Origin: Chelydra serpentina
Taxonomy: Eukaryota; Chordata; Testudines; Chelydridae
Assembly: GCA_037349315.1 (NCBI GenBank)
Contig: JBAIAC010000004.1
Span: forward strand, 25,361,001-25,425,000
DNA length: 64,000 nt
Direction of reading: 5' to 3'
Shown: one piece after another, positions 44,346 through 55,791 of the stretch
How positions within the stretch are numbered: the stretch's first letter is position 1
Layout of the letters: every line of letters begins with the position of its first letter
Made by a program: the position numbers and the translations under genes
Notes under the pieces: model-generated
What the model was told of the DNA's origin: nothing
Databases searched by the model: none
Seen by the model: the letters and a program-made list of their open reading frames with translations, nothing else

Positions 44346-45735
44346 CTAAAGGGGAATTCAGGATTCTCAGCACCACATCAGAAAACTCAGTGCTTTTCAG
44401 GGCTGAGCCCATGTTGGGCCTTTCATGGATTTTTACAGCAACAACAGAAAAATCTGGATGACAGGAAATATTTAACTATTCCTTTATTACATTTTTAACA
44501 GAGCCAGGCAAGTTGCCTATAAGATTTACCACAAATGAGAAATGTGTATAACATAACACCTTACTTTAGAGCACCCTTTTGCCCTAAAAGGGCCAAATCC
44601 CAGAAGTATTTTCCAGCATATCATCATTCCTGTGATCTAAAATAATCTTGCACCTCTCCCTTCACTAGTTCTTGGCATCATTAACTGATGTAGCATCACA
44701 TGATGCAGCAACTAAAACCAGAGAAAATGTAACAGAAGGGACTTCTAATGCTACAACATATTTATGTTAACAAGACAGTATTTTGGGAACACAAAATTTA
44801 TTCCATACTTCATGGATCTTTTAGGGGGTCTGTCGCTGCTTCCCCCCCATCTTAATTGTCACACTAGTATAGGAAAAAATGGACACCGTGCCAGTTAAAA
44901 AAATATACAAAGGGCCTGATTCTGATCTCATTTACATCTATTGTTTCATCCTGGTTTTCAGTGGAGTTAACTGTCAGTGAGATCAGCATGAGACCCAATG
45001 ATTCCACTATTCCTAGGGACACCAGGAGCTTTGCTAAATAATGTTTTGATTAAAAGTTTTTTAAAGAGAATGTGATAGACATAAACTATAAAAACAGACA
45101 TGTATTTTTACTTACAGTAAATGCTGCCGAGAATCCAAAATCCCCACTCCGACTGTACTGGCTCTGCTAAATTGCTGATTAACTCTTCCTCAGCAGCAGC
45201 ACCACTCAGTTATTGGGGGTTCCGCTTGGGAACTGAGTAAGTGATTTCAGATTTGCTCCTTTTTAAACTATAAAGACATGTCTCTCAAGCTGTTAGAACC
45301 AATACTGATTGGTAACATGTTTAATGTGTAGTTAATCTGGGGCACACTCATCATTCTGATTGTTGTCCTCTAAGAGAGTCCTGGGTCCTGCAGTCACTTA
45401 TGTTTCTGAGTAACTTTTAAACACTCTTAGGACCACAAGGATTCAAGAGGGTTATTCACATACACAAAGTTAATCATGGGTTTATATGGTTGCAGGACTG
45501 GGCCATAGTTTTAAAGGAGACTATTTGTGCTATGTGATAATTTAGACAATTCCATCCTGGTTTAATTGAACTCACACATAATTCAGCCCCAAGGTATTTT
45601 AAACCCTGGGATGACTTAGTAAAATGCAGATATTTTTCTATGGGCCCAAATCTTAAGGCACTGAGCATCCTCAACTCCCATTGACTGCAAGGAAAATCAA
45701 GGCAATTTGTCAGCTTGCAGGATTGGTTTCTAATG
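44346..45735. other. No recognised gene
   Basis: A decayed 'gattctgatctcatttacatct…gtggagttaactg' palindromic repeat lies at 44915-45000. Frame 45474-45782 (-) has no known family. Confidence 0.3.
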
Positions 45736-45903
45736 ACCTGATCCAGCAAAGCATATAAGCACCTGTTTAAATTTAAACACATGATTAAATCCCACTGAAG
45801 TCATTGGGAGTTAAACATGTAGTTATGTGCATTAAAGAATATGGATGGTATTACTTACACCCAAAGTGAAGCACGTATTTAAGTGCTTTGCTGAATTGGG
45901 ACC
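45736..45903. repeat. Palindromic MITE ('cagcaaagc…gctttgctga' ends)
   Basis: Left 'ccagcaaagcatataagc' mirrors right 'acgtatttaagtgctttgctg'; the centre 'cactgaagtcattgggag' is the symmetric midpoint. Same family as 15995, 39036 and 48042. Confidence 0.65.
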
Positions 45904-46575
45904 TATGGTCATTTACCTGCAGAATTTCCAACTTTATCCAGTTGCATATCTGGACATAACATTAAAATTATCCACCAGACCAAGCATAGTTGTCATTGAG
46001 CTACATGGATTAGTAAGAAACATCAAGATGTCACTTGCATCCAGGCATAGTTTATATTGCTTTAGATTATAAGGGAATCCTTTGTATTTCTTGCATAGAT
46101 TTTAATCACAATAGCTAGCAGTTCCAATATCAGGAAATTAGAAACTAGAAATTTCCTTCCACGTGAGTTTTTTAAAAAAATTCTATTTAGTTTACCCCAC
46201 ACCATTTAACATTACAGTTAAAGGAGTCTGGCTTAGGAAAGTTAATAGAAAAGAGGTGCATACAGAGCTAATGACATCTCCTGCCAGCTTTCTCTAAAAT
46301 GAAGTTTGAAGATATTAATATTAACAGACTAATAAGTTTCACTCTGTCCACAGAGCTCACATGAAAAGTTAAGAGGAGAGCAGTGGGCAAATTATTCTTT
46401 TTGCTTTATGTGTGGTGGGGGAATTACAGTATATGCCATGGCTCTGTTTGAAATAAATTATGTTTTCTACTTTTTCTACATTTGGCATTTCCAGGTGCCT
46501 GTCTGTTTTTAGCATCTTCTTCAGGCTCAAAAAATTTGTTAAAACAAAACTCCGTCATATGTTCAATGAGTCACA
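45904..46575. other. No recognised gene
   Basis: Unassigned AT-rich sequence. Confidence 0.3.
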
Positions 46576-46579
46576 GCTG

Positions 46580-46765
46580 AAAAATAAAAGTCATCTCTCA
46601 GAGGGGTAAGTGCAGCAGAGTTTTGCACGCTATGATAGAGAGAGATTAAGTGACTGGTCACAAAGAAAGTCTGTGGCAGTTCTCCTGAGTCAGGATCTTA
46701 ACCATAAGAGCATCTGTGCTTTGTACAGTATCTTCTCCTGTTGCAGTCTGTGCTATATGCTCAGA
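46580..46765 (-). repeat. MIR-like SINE (antisense), decayed
   Basis: 'gagagagattaagtgactggtcacaaagaaagtctgtggcag…tcctgagtcaggatcttaacca' is the antisense order of a MIR body. Confidence 0.6.
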
Positions 46766-47857
46766 TAGCCATTGCTAGAGGTTCCCAGACTTGGAGCTTT
46801 GGACCATTAGAAGTTCAGGGAGCATTTTCTGGTGGGCTGTGAAGACTTGGCTGGTCACATGGTACTGACTCCTCCACTTTCTTATTTCCAGATAGTAAAT
46901 TGCATTAAAAGAAGGTGACACTTCATTAAATGTTGTCCTAATATCATTTTTTCCATGTACGTAGTCACTGTAATTGTCACAGGGATGTCATGCACTCGAA
47001 AATAGGAGGAGAGCTGATCTGTAGGACTACAAGTGGGAGGCCAGGTGGTTCATGAAACAATCTCAACATTAAAATGTCACCCATACAGTGAAGATTTTTG
47101 AGAACTCCTATGCCATTAGAACCAGGTCAGGTATGGATATGCCTAGGCACAGTCCCACGGAAGGCTTAGTCCTGCAGTCCTTGCTTGGACAAAACTCCCT
47201 TTGACTTCAGTGGGAGATTTGAGTGAGTAAGGACTGTGGGGTCAGGTCTAAAACTGGATTTAATTAGTAGTGCCTCATACTGTCTAGCCAGAGATAGCCT
47301 GATGATTTGTATTCCAGACCTCAGACTCTGGGAAGCTGACACATAATATTCTCTCCCTTCCTCTCTCTCTCTCTCTCTCTCTTTTATTATATTATCTTTT
47401 GCCATCATTTGCAGATGTTTTTAGCATATTATCCATAAGCAACATCAATCTGGTCTCTTATTTAATTTCTGTTCTCTACTGTTCTCCAGTTAAAATCCTA
47501 ATCCTTATTATTTATTTGATCCCTGATCTCTTCCCACACATTTCACAATGCCAGTCCATTCAAATCCTTTTGGAGTTAGCTTGCTCTGTTGCATCATTTT
47601 AGCAGATTTTTTTAAAATCCTACCCTGTAAAGAAGTTCAGTCACTTTCCAAATGCTTCCATCCTCTAAGTCCTCAGTACGACTGAGTGTGTGTGTGTGTG
47701 TGTGCGGGGGGGAGGGGGGAGAGATTGCTGAATAAGACGTAACACAGTCTGTAGTAATGTATTATAAAACAAAGAATAGAATCTACCAGCCATATAGCCT
47801 CCATGTTTTCAATAAGACGACATTCAGTACAACAATGAATTTTAAAATTTATAAAAT
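46766..47857. other. No recognised gene; microsatellites
   Basis: Contains a (CT)n run at 47359-47382 and a (TG)n run at 47685-47704 followed by a G-rich tract. No gene seen. Confidence 0.4.
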
Positions 47858-48041
47858 AATGATAATACTTTGCACCTTTCATCTTAAAACAATTTATAAA
47901 TAGTTATTAATTATGCCTAACCCCCATTCCTCAGGCTCCCTCTTCCCACTCTGTGAGGTGGATAATAATTATTACCGTATATACACATCCCAGCCGGATA
48001 TGTTCAGGACAGAGAAGTCAGGGCCCTAAGTGAGCTGCCCG
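47858..48041 (-). repeat. MIR SINE (antisense), left part of split copy
   Basis: 'aataatgataatactttgcacctttcatcttaaaac…ctctgtgaggtggataataattattac…agtgagctgcccg' is an antisense MIR 3' half. It resumes at 48344. Confidence 0.65.
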
Positions 48042-48343
48042 TCCCTATTCCACAAAGTTCTTAAGCACATGTTTAAACTTCAATAAGACTTCAAGTATCA
48101 GAGGGGTAGCCATGTTAGTCTGGATCTGCAGAAGCGACAAAGGGTTCTGTGGCATTTATATCTGCCTCTGGACATTTCCACTGCTTGCATCCGAAGAAGT
48201 GGGTATTGACCCACGAAAGCTTATGCTTCAATACCTCTGTTAGTCTATAAGGTGCCACAGGACCCTTTGTCGCTTCAATAAGACTTCAGTGCGTGCTTAC
48301 ATTTTTTGCACATGTAGAAAGTGCTTTGCTCGTTTGGGGCATC
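48042..48343. repeat. Palindromic MITE inserted in MIR, itself interrupted
   Basis: 'tccctattccacaaagttcttaagcacatgtttaaac' at the left and 'acatgtagaaagtgctttgctcgtttgggg' at the right are the two ends of the family at 45736; the middle is displaced by the Penelope-like insertion 48094-48275. Confidence 0.65.
48094..48275 (+). mobile_element. Foldback Penelope-like insertion (182 bp)
   Basis: Flanked by the 15-16 bp duplication CTTCAATAAGACTTCA (48078-48093 and 48273-48288; the first bases overlap the element end). Architecture: 38-base leader agtatcagaggggtagccat…, then 48132-48154, an inverted copy of the element's own last 23 bases (48253-48275, one mismatch), then the sense 3' end with CATCCGAAGAAGTGGG, hairpin and CGAAAGCTTATGCTTC. 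Layout parallels 38392-38602. Confidence 0.85.
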
Positions 48344-48455
48344 AGTTACTCACCCAAGCTTACATAACTGAGTCAGTGGCAAAGCCAAGAACAGGCAGCA
48401 AGCCCTGAATCCCAGTCTTCTGCTCTAACCACTAGTTCATATTCTTCTCTCCTTC
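48344..48455 (-). repeat. MIR SINE (antisense), right part of split copy
   Basis: 'agttactcacccaagcttacataactgagtcagtggcaaagcc…cccagtcttctgctctaaccactag' continues the MIR from 48041. Confidence 0.7.
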
Positions 48456-49533
48456 CTCCTCCTCCTTTTTTTTTTCTAATTCTTTCTTCTTGCTTTACAT
48501 TTCCATCACTTCCATGTTATGAGGCGTTTCTGTGTGACTGTATCTATCACAGCATTGTTTATCTTAATGATACTGATATTGGGTATTGTCTATTCTTCAA
48601 AATGTTACTCAATAACTGTATGAAGCATGTGAAAGATAACCCTTCGGGGCCCTCCATGTTACCCTTCTTTTCCCTTTGAACTCACCGACTGAAATCTTCT
48701 GTTTTCCATCAAATAAGTTTTTGAAAAAATCCAGTCCATTAATTATCCTTTTAACAAATTCACTGGTTCTGTGGAGGGAAAAAAATCTATCTATTGCAAT
48801 ATCAAGAATTATCCTGAAATATGGATAAATTATGTCACTGCTTCACCCCTGCCTCCTAATTCAGAGATGTTCTTTAAGGACTCAAGCTTCTTCATCTGGC
48901 TCCATCTTCCCCTTCTTGAACTCCAGCCCATGCTCCCTGATCATATTAAACATTTCTGAATTGTTGTTTAATTCCCATCTCTTACCAAAATTTTCAGCCT
49001 CTTTCCCACAGGCAGAATTCAGGCTTACAAGAGTTTCAGTGTCTGGAGTTAATTTTATAGGTCTCTAATGTCTGGATCCTTTCTGAACCATGGATAAAAA
49101 GCATGTGTTCCCTGATTCAGCACCTGTCTGACCCTTTCGGATGTCTGCTGTGTATCCTAAATCTTCAATGCGGTGCTTTAAAAAACAACAGGTGCACCAT
49201 GGCTCCTTTATAGCAGCCTAGCATGCCAGTGGAAGAAGAGAGACATTTTACAAGAATTATCTGCCCCAGGCTTTCTATCCTTTACCCTTGCTGAAATATT
49301 TCCTGGAAAGTAATTTCACTGGGGAGTGGTTGTGATGATTTGGAAATCTGTTTGTACCATTTACACATTCCGTGTGAGATTATGAACTCTATGTATCTTT
49401 ACCAGGCTGCAAACTTCATTTTGAACTCCTTTTGCTTTCTCTGTGATTTGTTTGCCTCCCTGTTGGTCTGAGATTCCAAAGGCTAGTGGCAAAAGAATAA
49501 CAGAAGAGGGTTGTTGATTAAGAAATGTAATTT
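48456..49533. other. No recognised gene
   Basis: T-rich and AT-rich sequence; frames below 80 codons. Confidence 0.3.
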
Positions 49534-49541
49534 TTCTAGAC

Positions 49542-50042
49542 CAGAGGTTATCAAACTGGGGGGCATCCCCTGTGGGGGGGGGGGGCATGGAATGTATTCT
49601 GTGGGGACGTGAGAAGCTTTATTGTGCACATTTTACCCCAGCCATGAATAACTAGCAAAGCTGATTCCTCCAGACATATCAGGTCCTCAGATGGCGCTGT
49701 GCATTTTGACAGATTTCTGTTAAGCTTGCATAGCATTATACAAAGGCGTTGCCATCTGTACGTTAATCTGTTTGCTACGATGCATTGTGCACATTTAATT
49801 GTAAGCATCAATCACAATCGCAGTTTTGCTTTTGCTTTTATTACAATGGATCGTTGCCTCATTCGTGCAACAGAAAAAACTCAACTCAAGTGAATAATAA
49901 AGAAGCTGAAACTGATTCAAGTGAAGCACCGCCATTGCATATACCAGTATATGTGGTGGGGAGGCAGGGACACAAACTACTATAGACACAATGAAGGTGG
50001 CGGAGGGGGGGGGGGCATGATCAAATAAGTATGAGAACCCTG
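49542..50042. mobile_element. hAT-type nonautonomous element, copy 2 (501 bp)
   Basis: Left end CAGAGGTTATCAAACTGGG, right end AGTATGAGAACCCTG; flanks ttctagac (49534-49541) and ctctggac (50043-50050) match at six of eight. It shares 'aactagcaa…gctga', 'catatcaggtcctcagatggcgctgtgcattttgac' and the downstream acaatggatc… segment with 26953-27624 but lacks about 150 bp of its middle. Confidence 0.7.
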
Positions 50043-50050
50043 CTCTGGAC

Positions 50051-50975
50051 AATAGACTGGATCCCAACCAGGAGAACAGTTTAGCAGGGGAGAGATCGCC
50101 TGGGCAATGAAGCCCCCTGGCAGGAGTTATGCTCACATGGGAAGCTGGCAAGGGTGTCACCTGACAGAGGAAGGTTATAAAGATGGAGGTGCTGATCTTT
50201 CTGGTGGTAATTGGCAATTGCTTCTTTAGCTCAAAAGGAGAGAGAAGCGACCCAGCATGTAGGGGCTTGCATCAGGCAGGGGTCTCTGTGAGCTTTCCTG
50301 AGCCCAGATGGCCCTAAGGACTCTCAAGGGAAAGAGATCAGAGTGGTCAAGGCAAAGGAGGCAAGCTGACCTAAGGGGAAGCAGGCTCCAAGTTCCAGCC
50401 TATAAGCCATGCACTTAAGCAGAAGGACGCTGAACAATCGAAGGGATTCTGAGCATTGAGGTGCTAGACCCTGGGCAAAGTGCCTCTTTCTGTGTGCTGC
50501 ACAACTACTGTATGCCTCCAGAGTGAGTTACACTGGGTGGAGTTCTGGGGGAGGGTGTATTTAAGTACAGGAAAGTCTGAACAGTCAGCGTTGTGCCCAG
50601 AGTGACTCGGCAGCTGGACAACAGATTCCAGTTCTCAGGAGAGGGTGTCAGATAGAAGGTCTGTGCCTGGGAACCCAGAAGCCTGGATTCCCCATACAGC
50701 AGTCCAGTGGCTGGCTGGGTTGGGATCATCCAGCCAAATCTGTGACGCTATTACCTGGTCAATTTAATATTCGGATAAGCCGGGTAGGCACTGTTCTAAC
50801 CGCAGTCTGGAGTACGTTGGAGCAGTATATAGGAACTGAGCATCCCCATTATTCTAGTATGCCCAGACTCAGGGTTAGGGTTCATCAGTAGGTTGAACTG
50901 TACCAAAATCTTGTGTACTATTCTTCTAAGATTTTGTACCCAAATACTAGTGGCATTATGAGAATTGGCTTCTCG
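50051..50975. other. Unassigned, LTR-like composition
   Basis: The stretch 50080-50760 is G/A-rich with a 'gtgtatttaagtacagg' TATA-like site near 50560. Neither end could be defined and no coding sequence is present. Confidence 0.25.
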
Positions 50976-50984
50976 CATAAGATC

Positions 50985-51100
50985 TCCTCATTTATTTATT
51001 TGTTTGTATTACTATAGCATCTAGGAACCTGAGTCATGGACCAGAACGCCATTGTGCTAAGCAGTATACAGACTCATAACAAAAGTGGCCCCTGCCCCAA
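50985..51100 (-). repeat. SINE-like module (antisense), left part, target of CR1 insertion
   Basis: 'tttgtattactatagcatctaggaacctgagtcatggaccagaac…gtggcccctgccccaa' stops exactly where the CR1 tail begins and resumes at 56034 with 'gaagcttacaatctaagtataagac'. Confidence 0.8.
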
Positions 51101-51189
51101 GAATCATAGAATCATAGAATCTCAGGGTTGGAAGGGATCTCAGGAGGTCATCTAGTCCAACCCCCTGCTCAAAGCAGGACCAACCCCAA

Positions 51190-54039
51190 CTAGATCATCC
51201 CAGCCAGGGCTTTGTCAAGCCTGACCTTAAAAACCTCTAAGGAAGGAGATTCCACCACCTCCCTAGGTAACCCATTCCAGTGCTTCACCACCCTACTAGT
51301 GAAAAAGTTTTTCCTAATATCCAACCTAAACCTCCCCCTCTGCAACTTGAGACCATTACTCCTTGTTCTGTCATCTTCTACCACTGAGAACAGTCTAGAT
51401 CCATCCTCTTTGGAACCCCCTTTTAGGTAGTTGAAAGCAGCTATCAAATCCCCCCTCACTCTTCTCTTCTGCAGGCTAAACAATCCCAGTTCCCTCAGCC
51501 TCTCCTCATAAGTCATGTGCTCCAGCCCCCTAATCATTTTTGTTGCCCTCCGTTGGACTCTTTCCAATTTATCCACATCCTTTTTGTAGTGTGGGGCCCA
51601 AAACTGGACACAGTACTCCAAATGAGGCCTCACCAGTGCCGAATAGAGGGGAATAATCACGTCCCTCGATCTGCTGGAAATGCCCCTACTTATACAGCCC
51701 AAAATGCCGTTAGCCTTCTTGGCAACAAGGGCACACTGTTGACTCATATTCAGCTTTTCGTCCACTGTAACCCCTAGGTCCTTTTCTGCAGAACTGCTGC
51801 CCAGCCATTCGGTCCCTAGTCTGTAGCAGTGCATGGGATTCTTCCGTCCTAAGTGCAGGACTCTGCACTTGTCCTTGTTGAACCTCATCAGATTTCTTTT
51901 GGCCCAATCCTCTAATTTGTCTAGGTCCCTCTGTATCCTGTCCCTACCCTCCAGCGTATCAACCACTCCTCCCAGTTTAGTGTCATCTGCAAACTTGCTA
52001 AGGGTGCAGTCCACACCATCCTCCAGGTCGTTGATGAAGATATTGAACAAAACCGGCCCCAGCACCGACCCTTGGGGCACTCCACTTGATACCGGCTGCC
52101 AACTAGACATGGAGCCATTGATCACTACCCGTTGAGCACGACCATCCAGCCAGTTTTCTATCCACCTTACCGTCCATTCATCCAGCCCATACTTCTTTAA
52201 CTTGCTGGCAAGAACACTGTGGGAGACTGTATCAAAAGCTTTGCTAAAGTCAAGAAATAGCACATCCACTGCTTTCCCCTCATCCACAGAGCCAGTTATC
52301 TCATCATAGAAGGCAATTAGGTTAGTCAGGCATGACTTGCCCTTGGTGAATCCATGCTGACTGTTCCTGATCACTTTCCCCTCCTTTAAGTGGTTCAGAA
52401 TTGATTCCTTGAGGACCTGTTCCATGATTTTTCCAGGGACTGAGGTGAGACTGACTGGCCTGTAGTTCCCCGGATCTTCCTTCTTCCCTTTTTTAAAGAT
52501 GGGCACTACATTAGCTTTTTTCCAGTCATCCGGGACCTCCCCCGATTGCCATGATTTGTCAAAGATAATGACCAATGGCTCTGCAATCACATCGGCCAAC
52601 TCTTTTAGCACCCTCGGATGCAGTGCATCCGGCCCCATGGACTTGTGTTCGTCCAGCTTTTCTAAATAGTCCCGAACTACTTCTTTCTCCACAGAGGGCT
52701 GGTCACCTCCTCCCCATACCGTGCTGCGGAGTGCAGCCGCCTGGGAGCTGACCTTGTCTGTCAAGACAGAGGCAAAAAAAGCATTGAGTACACTAGCTTT
52801 CTCCACATCCTCTGTCACTAGGTTCCCTCCCTCATTCAGTAAGGGGCCCACACTTTCCTTGACCTTCTTCTTGTTGCTCACCTACCTGAAGAAACCCTTC
52901 TTGTTACTCCTAACATCTCCGGCTAGCTGCAACTCCAAGTGTGATTTGGCCTTCCTAATTTCACTCCTGCATGCCTGAACAATATTTTTATACTCCTCCC
53001 TGGTCATTTGTCCAATCTTCCACTTCTTGTAAGCTGCTTTTTTGTGGTTAAGACGAGCAAGGATTTCACTGTTAAGCCAAGCTGATCGCCTGCCATATTT
53101 ACTTTTCTTTCTACACATCGGGATGGTTTGTTCCTGCAACCTCAATAAGGTTTCTTTAAAATACAGCCAGCTTTCCTCGACTCCTTTCCCCCTCATATTA
53201 TTCTCCCAGGGGACCTTGCCCATCAGTTCCCTGAGGGAGCGAAAGTCTGCTTTTCTGAAGTCCAGGCTCTGTATTCTACTGCTCTCCTTTCTTCCTTGTG
53301 TCAGGATCCTGAACTCGACCATCTCATGGTCACTGCCTCCCAGGTTCCCATCCACTATTGCTTCCTCTACTATTTCTTCCCTGTTTGTGAGCAGCAGGTC
53401 AAGAAGAGCTTTTCCCCTAGTTGGTTCCTCCAGCACTTGCACCAGGAAATTGTCCCCTACACTTTCCAAAAACTTCCTGGATTGTCTGTGGACCGCTGTA
53501 TTGCTCTCCCAGCAGATATCGGGGTGATTAAAGTCACCCATGAGAACCAGGGCCTGTGATCTAGTAACTTCTGTTAGTTGCTGGAAGAAAGCCTCGTCCA
53601 CCTCATCCCCCTGGTCTGGTGGTCTGTAGCAGACTCCTACCACGACATTACCCTTGTTGCTCACACTTCTCAATTTAATCCAGAGACTCTCAGGTTTTTC
53701 TGCAGTTTCATACTGGAGCTCTGAGCAGTCATACTACTCTCTTACATACAACGCAACTCCCCCACCTTTTCTGTCCTGCCTATCCTTCCTGAACAGTTTA
53801 TATCCATCCATGACAGTACTCCAATCGTGTGAGTTATCCCACCAAGTCTCTGTTATTCCAATTACGTCATAATTCCTTGACTGTGCCAGGACTTCCAGTT
53901 CTCCCTGCTTTTTCCCCAGGCTTCTTGCATTTGTGTATAGGCATTTAAGATAACTCACCGATTGTCCTGCTGTCCCAGTATGGGGCAGGAGCGCTCCCCT
54001 CTTGCACTCACTTACTTGTGCTTCCTCCCGGTATCCCAC
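51190..54039 (-). pseudogene. CR1 ORF2: endonuclease-reverse transcriptase (two premature stops)
   Basis: One frame of 950 codons including the stop, broken only at 53734-53736 (TAG) and 52882-52884 (TAG). The N-terminal APE endonuclease shows [26 protein letters not shown] and SDHEMVEF (metal-binding and catalytic His/Asp). RT blocks follow: [80 protein letters not shown] and FADDTKLGG (catalytic Asp pair). The C-terminal part ends [16 protein letters not shown]…[20 protein letters not shown]. It copies the element RNA at a nicked target. The length matches CR1 ORF2 (about 900-1000 residues). Confidence 0.93.
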
Positions 54040-54083
54040 TTCCCCACTTACCTCGGGGCTTTGGTCTCCTTCCCCCGGTGAAC

Positions 54084-55111
54084 CTAGTTTAAAGCCCTCC
54101 TCACTAGGTTGGCCAGCCTGCTTCCAAAGATGCTCTTCCCTCTCTTCGTCAGGTGGAGCCCGTCTCTGCCTAGCACTCCTTCTTGGAACACCATCCCATG
54201 GTCAAAGAATCCAACCCTTCTCTCCGACACCATCTGCGTAGCCATTCGTTGACTTCCACGATTCGATGGTCTCTACCCCGGCCTTTTCCTGCCACAGGGA
54301 GAATGGACGAGAACACCACTTGCGCCTCAAACGCCTTTATCCTTCTTCCCAGAGCCACGTAGTCTGCAGTAATACGCTCAAGGTCATTCTTGGCAGTATC
54401 ATTGGTGCCCACGTGGAGAAGCAGGAAGGGGTAGCGATCTGAGGGCTTGATGAGTCTCGGCAGTCTCTCCGTCACATCACGAATCCTAGCCCCTGGCAAG
54501 CAGCACACCTCTCGGTTTTCCCGGTCAGGGCGGCAGATAGATGACTCAGTCCCCCTGAGGAGAGAGTCCCCGACCACCACCACCCTCCTCCTCCTCTTGG
54601 GAGTGGTGGTCGTGGAACCCCCATCCCTAGGACTGTGCATCTCATGCCTTCCAATCAGTGAAGTCTCCTTCTGCTCTGTTCCCTCAGATGCATCATTCAC
54701 TCCACTCTCTGCACTAGTGCCTGTGGAGAGAACATGAAAACGGTTGCTCATCTGAATATGCGTTTCTTGTACATGGACTTGTCTCATACTCTTTCCTCTT
54801 CTGGAGGTCACATGCCGCCAATTATCCTCACTGGCCTTCTGTCCCCGCTGCGCAGCCTGCTCTGAATCCTCACAATACTGTGCCCGCTGAAGCCTATCCT
54901 GACGTCTATCCAGGAACTCCTCATTTTCTTTTATGGAACGCAGGGTTGATACTCGTTTCTCCAGACCTTGAATCTTCTCCTCCAATATGGAGATCAGCTT
55001 GCACTTTGTACAGACAAAGTCGCTTCTATCCTGTGGAAGAAAGACAAACATGGCACATCCTGTGCAGGTCACGACAGCGGATCGCTCAGCATCCATAGTT
55101 CCTTCCTTCAA
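54084..55111 (-). pseudogene. CR1 ORF1: zinc-finger/coiled-coil/esterase-like protein, frameshifted near its end
   Basis: Likely start is MDAERSAVV (about 55096) or MKEGTM (55111). Residues 10-40 carry a CxxC…CxxC pair (CTGCAMF, CTKC), followed by a short coiled coil (ILEEKIQGLEKRVSTL). The C-terminal half has VVVVGDSLLRGTE and LLLHVGTNDTAKNDL, the GDS and GTND blocks of SGNH-type esterases, as in CR1 ORF1 proteins. The open frame ends at 54170, but homologous coding (an HGMVFQEG-like stretch through SRLANLVRRALN) continues in another frame to a TAG at 54084-54086. One base lost in the T-run near 54213 would explain this. ORF2's Met is 45 bases beyond. Confidence 0.85.
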
Positions 55112-55481
55112 AGAGTTTCCTCACTTGTGGCAGAAGCTACTCAGGGAAACCTGCAAGGGGGATGCCTCAGTAGGTTCTCTCCAGGCGGACTCCCAGGCTA
55201 ACTCCACCTGTTTGCTTCTCTGCTATGAGCTGCTCCGCTGGTGCGCAGCTGACTGACAGTCTTTTTAGAAGAGTCTGCAATGAAGCACTCCCAAATCACA
55301 CTATTCAAACAGGAAATCAAACACTCAAGCACACGGTCAAAGTGCCAAACTGCCCCCTCAACAGGTACTCACTCCCCCGTCTGCAGCCACCTGGTTGCTC
55401 TGTCTCTCCCTTTAGTTTGGAGAAAAAGAATTAGGAATGGCAAGGATAGCTTGCCCCCTTCGCACTCCCCTTCAAAACTCC
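55112..55481 (-). promoter_or_regulatory. CR1 5' untranslated leader
   Basis: Non-coding sequence between the ORF1 start and the tandem monomers. No repeat of its own. Confidence 0.7.
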
Positions 55482-55525
55482 CTCTCAAACTCCCCTGTTT
55501 GCAGCCCCTGTTCGCTTGCTCACTG

Positions 55526-55535
55526 CTTTATAAAG
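55526..55535 (-). promoter_or_regulatory. TATA box, downstream monomer
   Basis: CTTTATAAAG, 23 bases downstream (sense) of the GC box at 55559-55568. It is the TATA copy nearest ORF1. The ten bases are palindromic, so the GC box sets the direction. Confidence 0.6.
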
Positions 55536-55781
55536 CCCTGGCCTGCCTGATTGATTAGCCCCGCCCCCTGGTGTAGAAGCTCACAGCTTCCAACTGCCAG
55601 CCACAGCACATGGTCCTGCAAACAAACAAACAAATGAATGAACACACAGACAGACACAAGTACCCCCAAACACACACTACGGACAGCCACTTACCCCAAG
55701 GGTCCTGTATTTGCTCCTGCTTTACCTGGAGCAATTCCTCTCAAACTCCCCTGTTTGCAGCCCCTGGTCGCTTGCTCACTG

Positions 55782-55791
55782 CTTTATAAAG
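55782..55791 (-). promoter_or_regulatory. TATA box, upstream monomer
   Basis: Second CTTTATAAAG, 23 bases downstream of the GC box at 55815-55824. Confidence 0.6.

Noticed and set aside
47359..47382. (CT)n and nearby (TG)n runs as regulatory elements
   Set aside because: Ordinary microsatellites; no promoter context.
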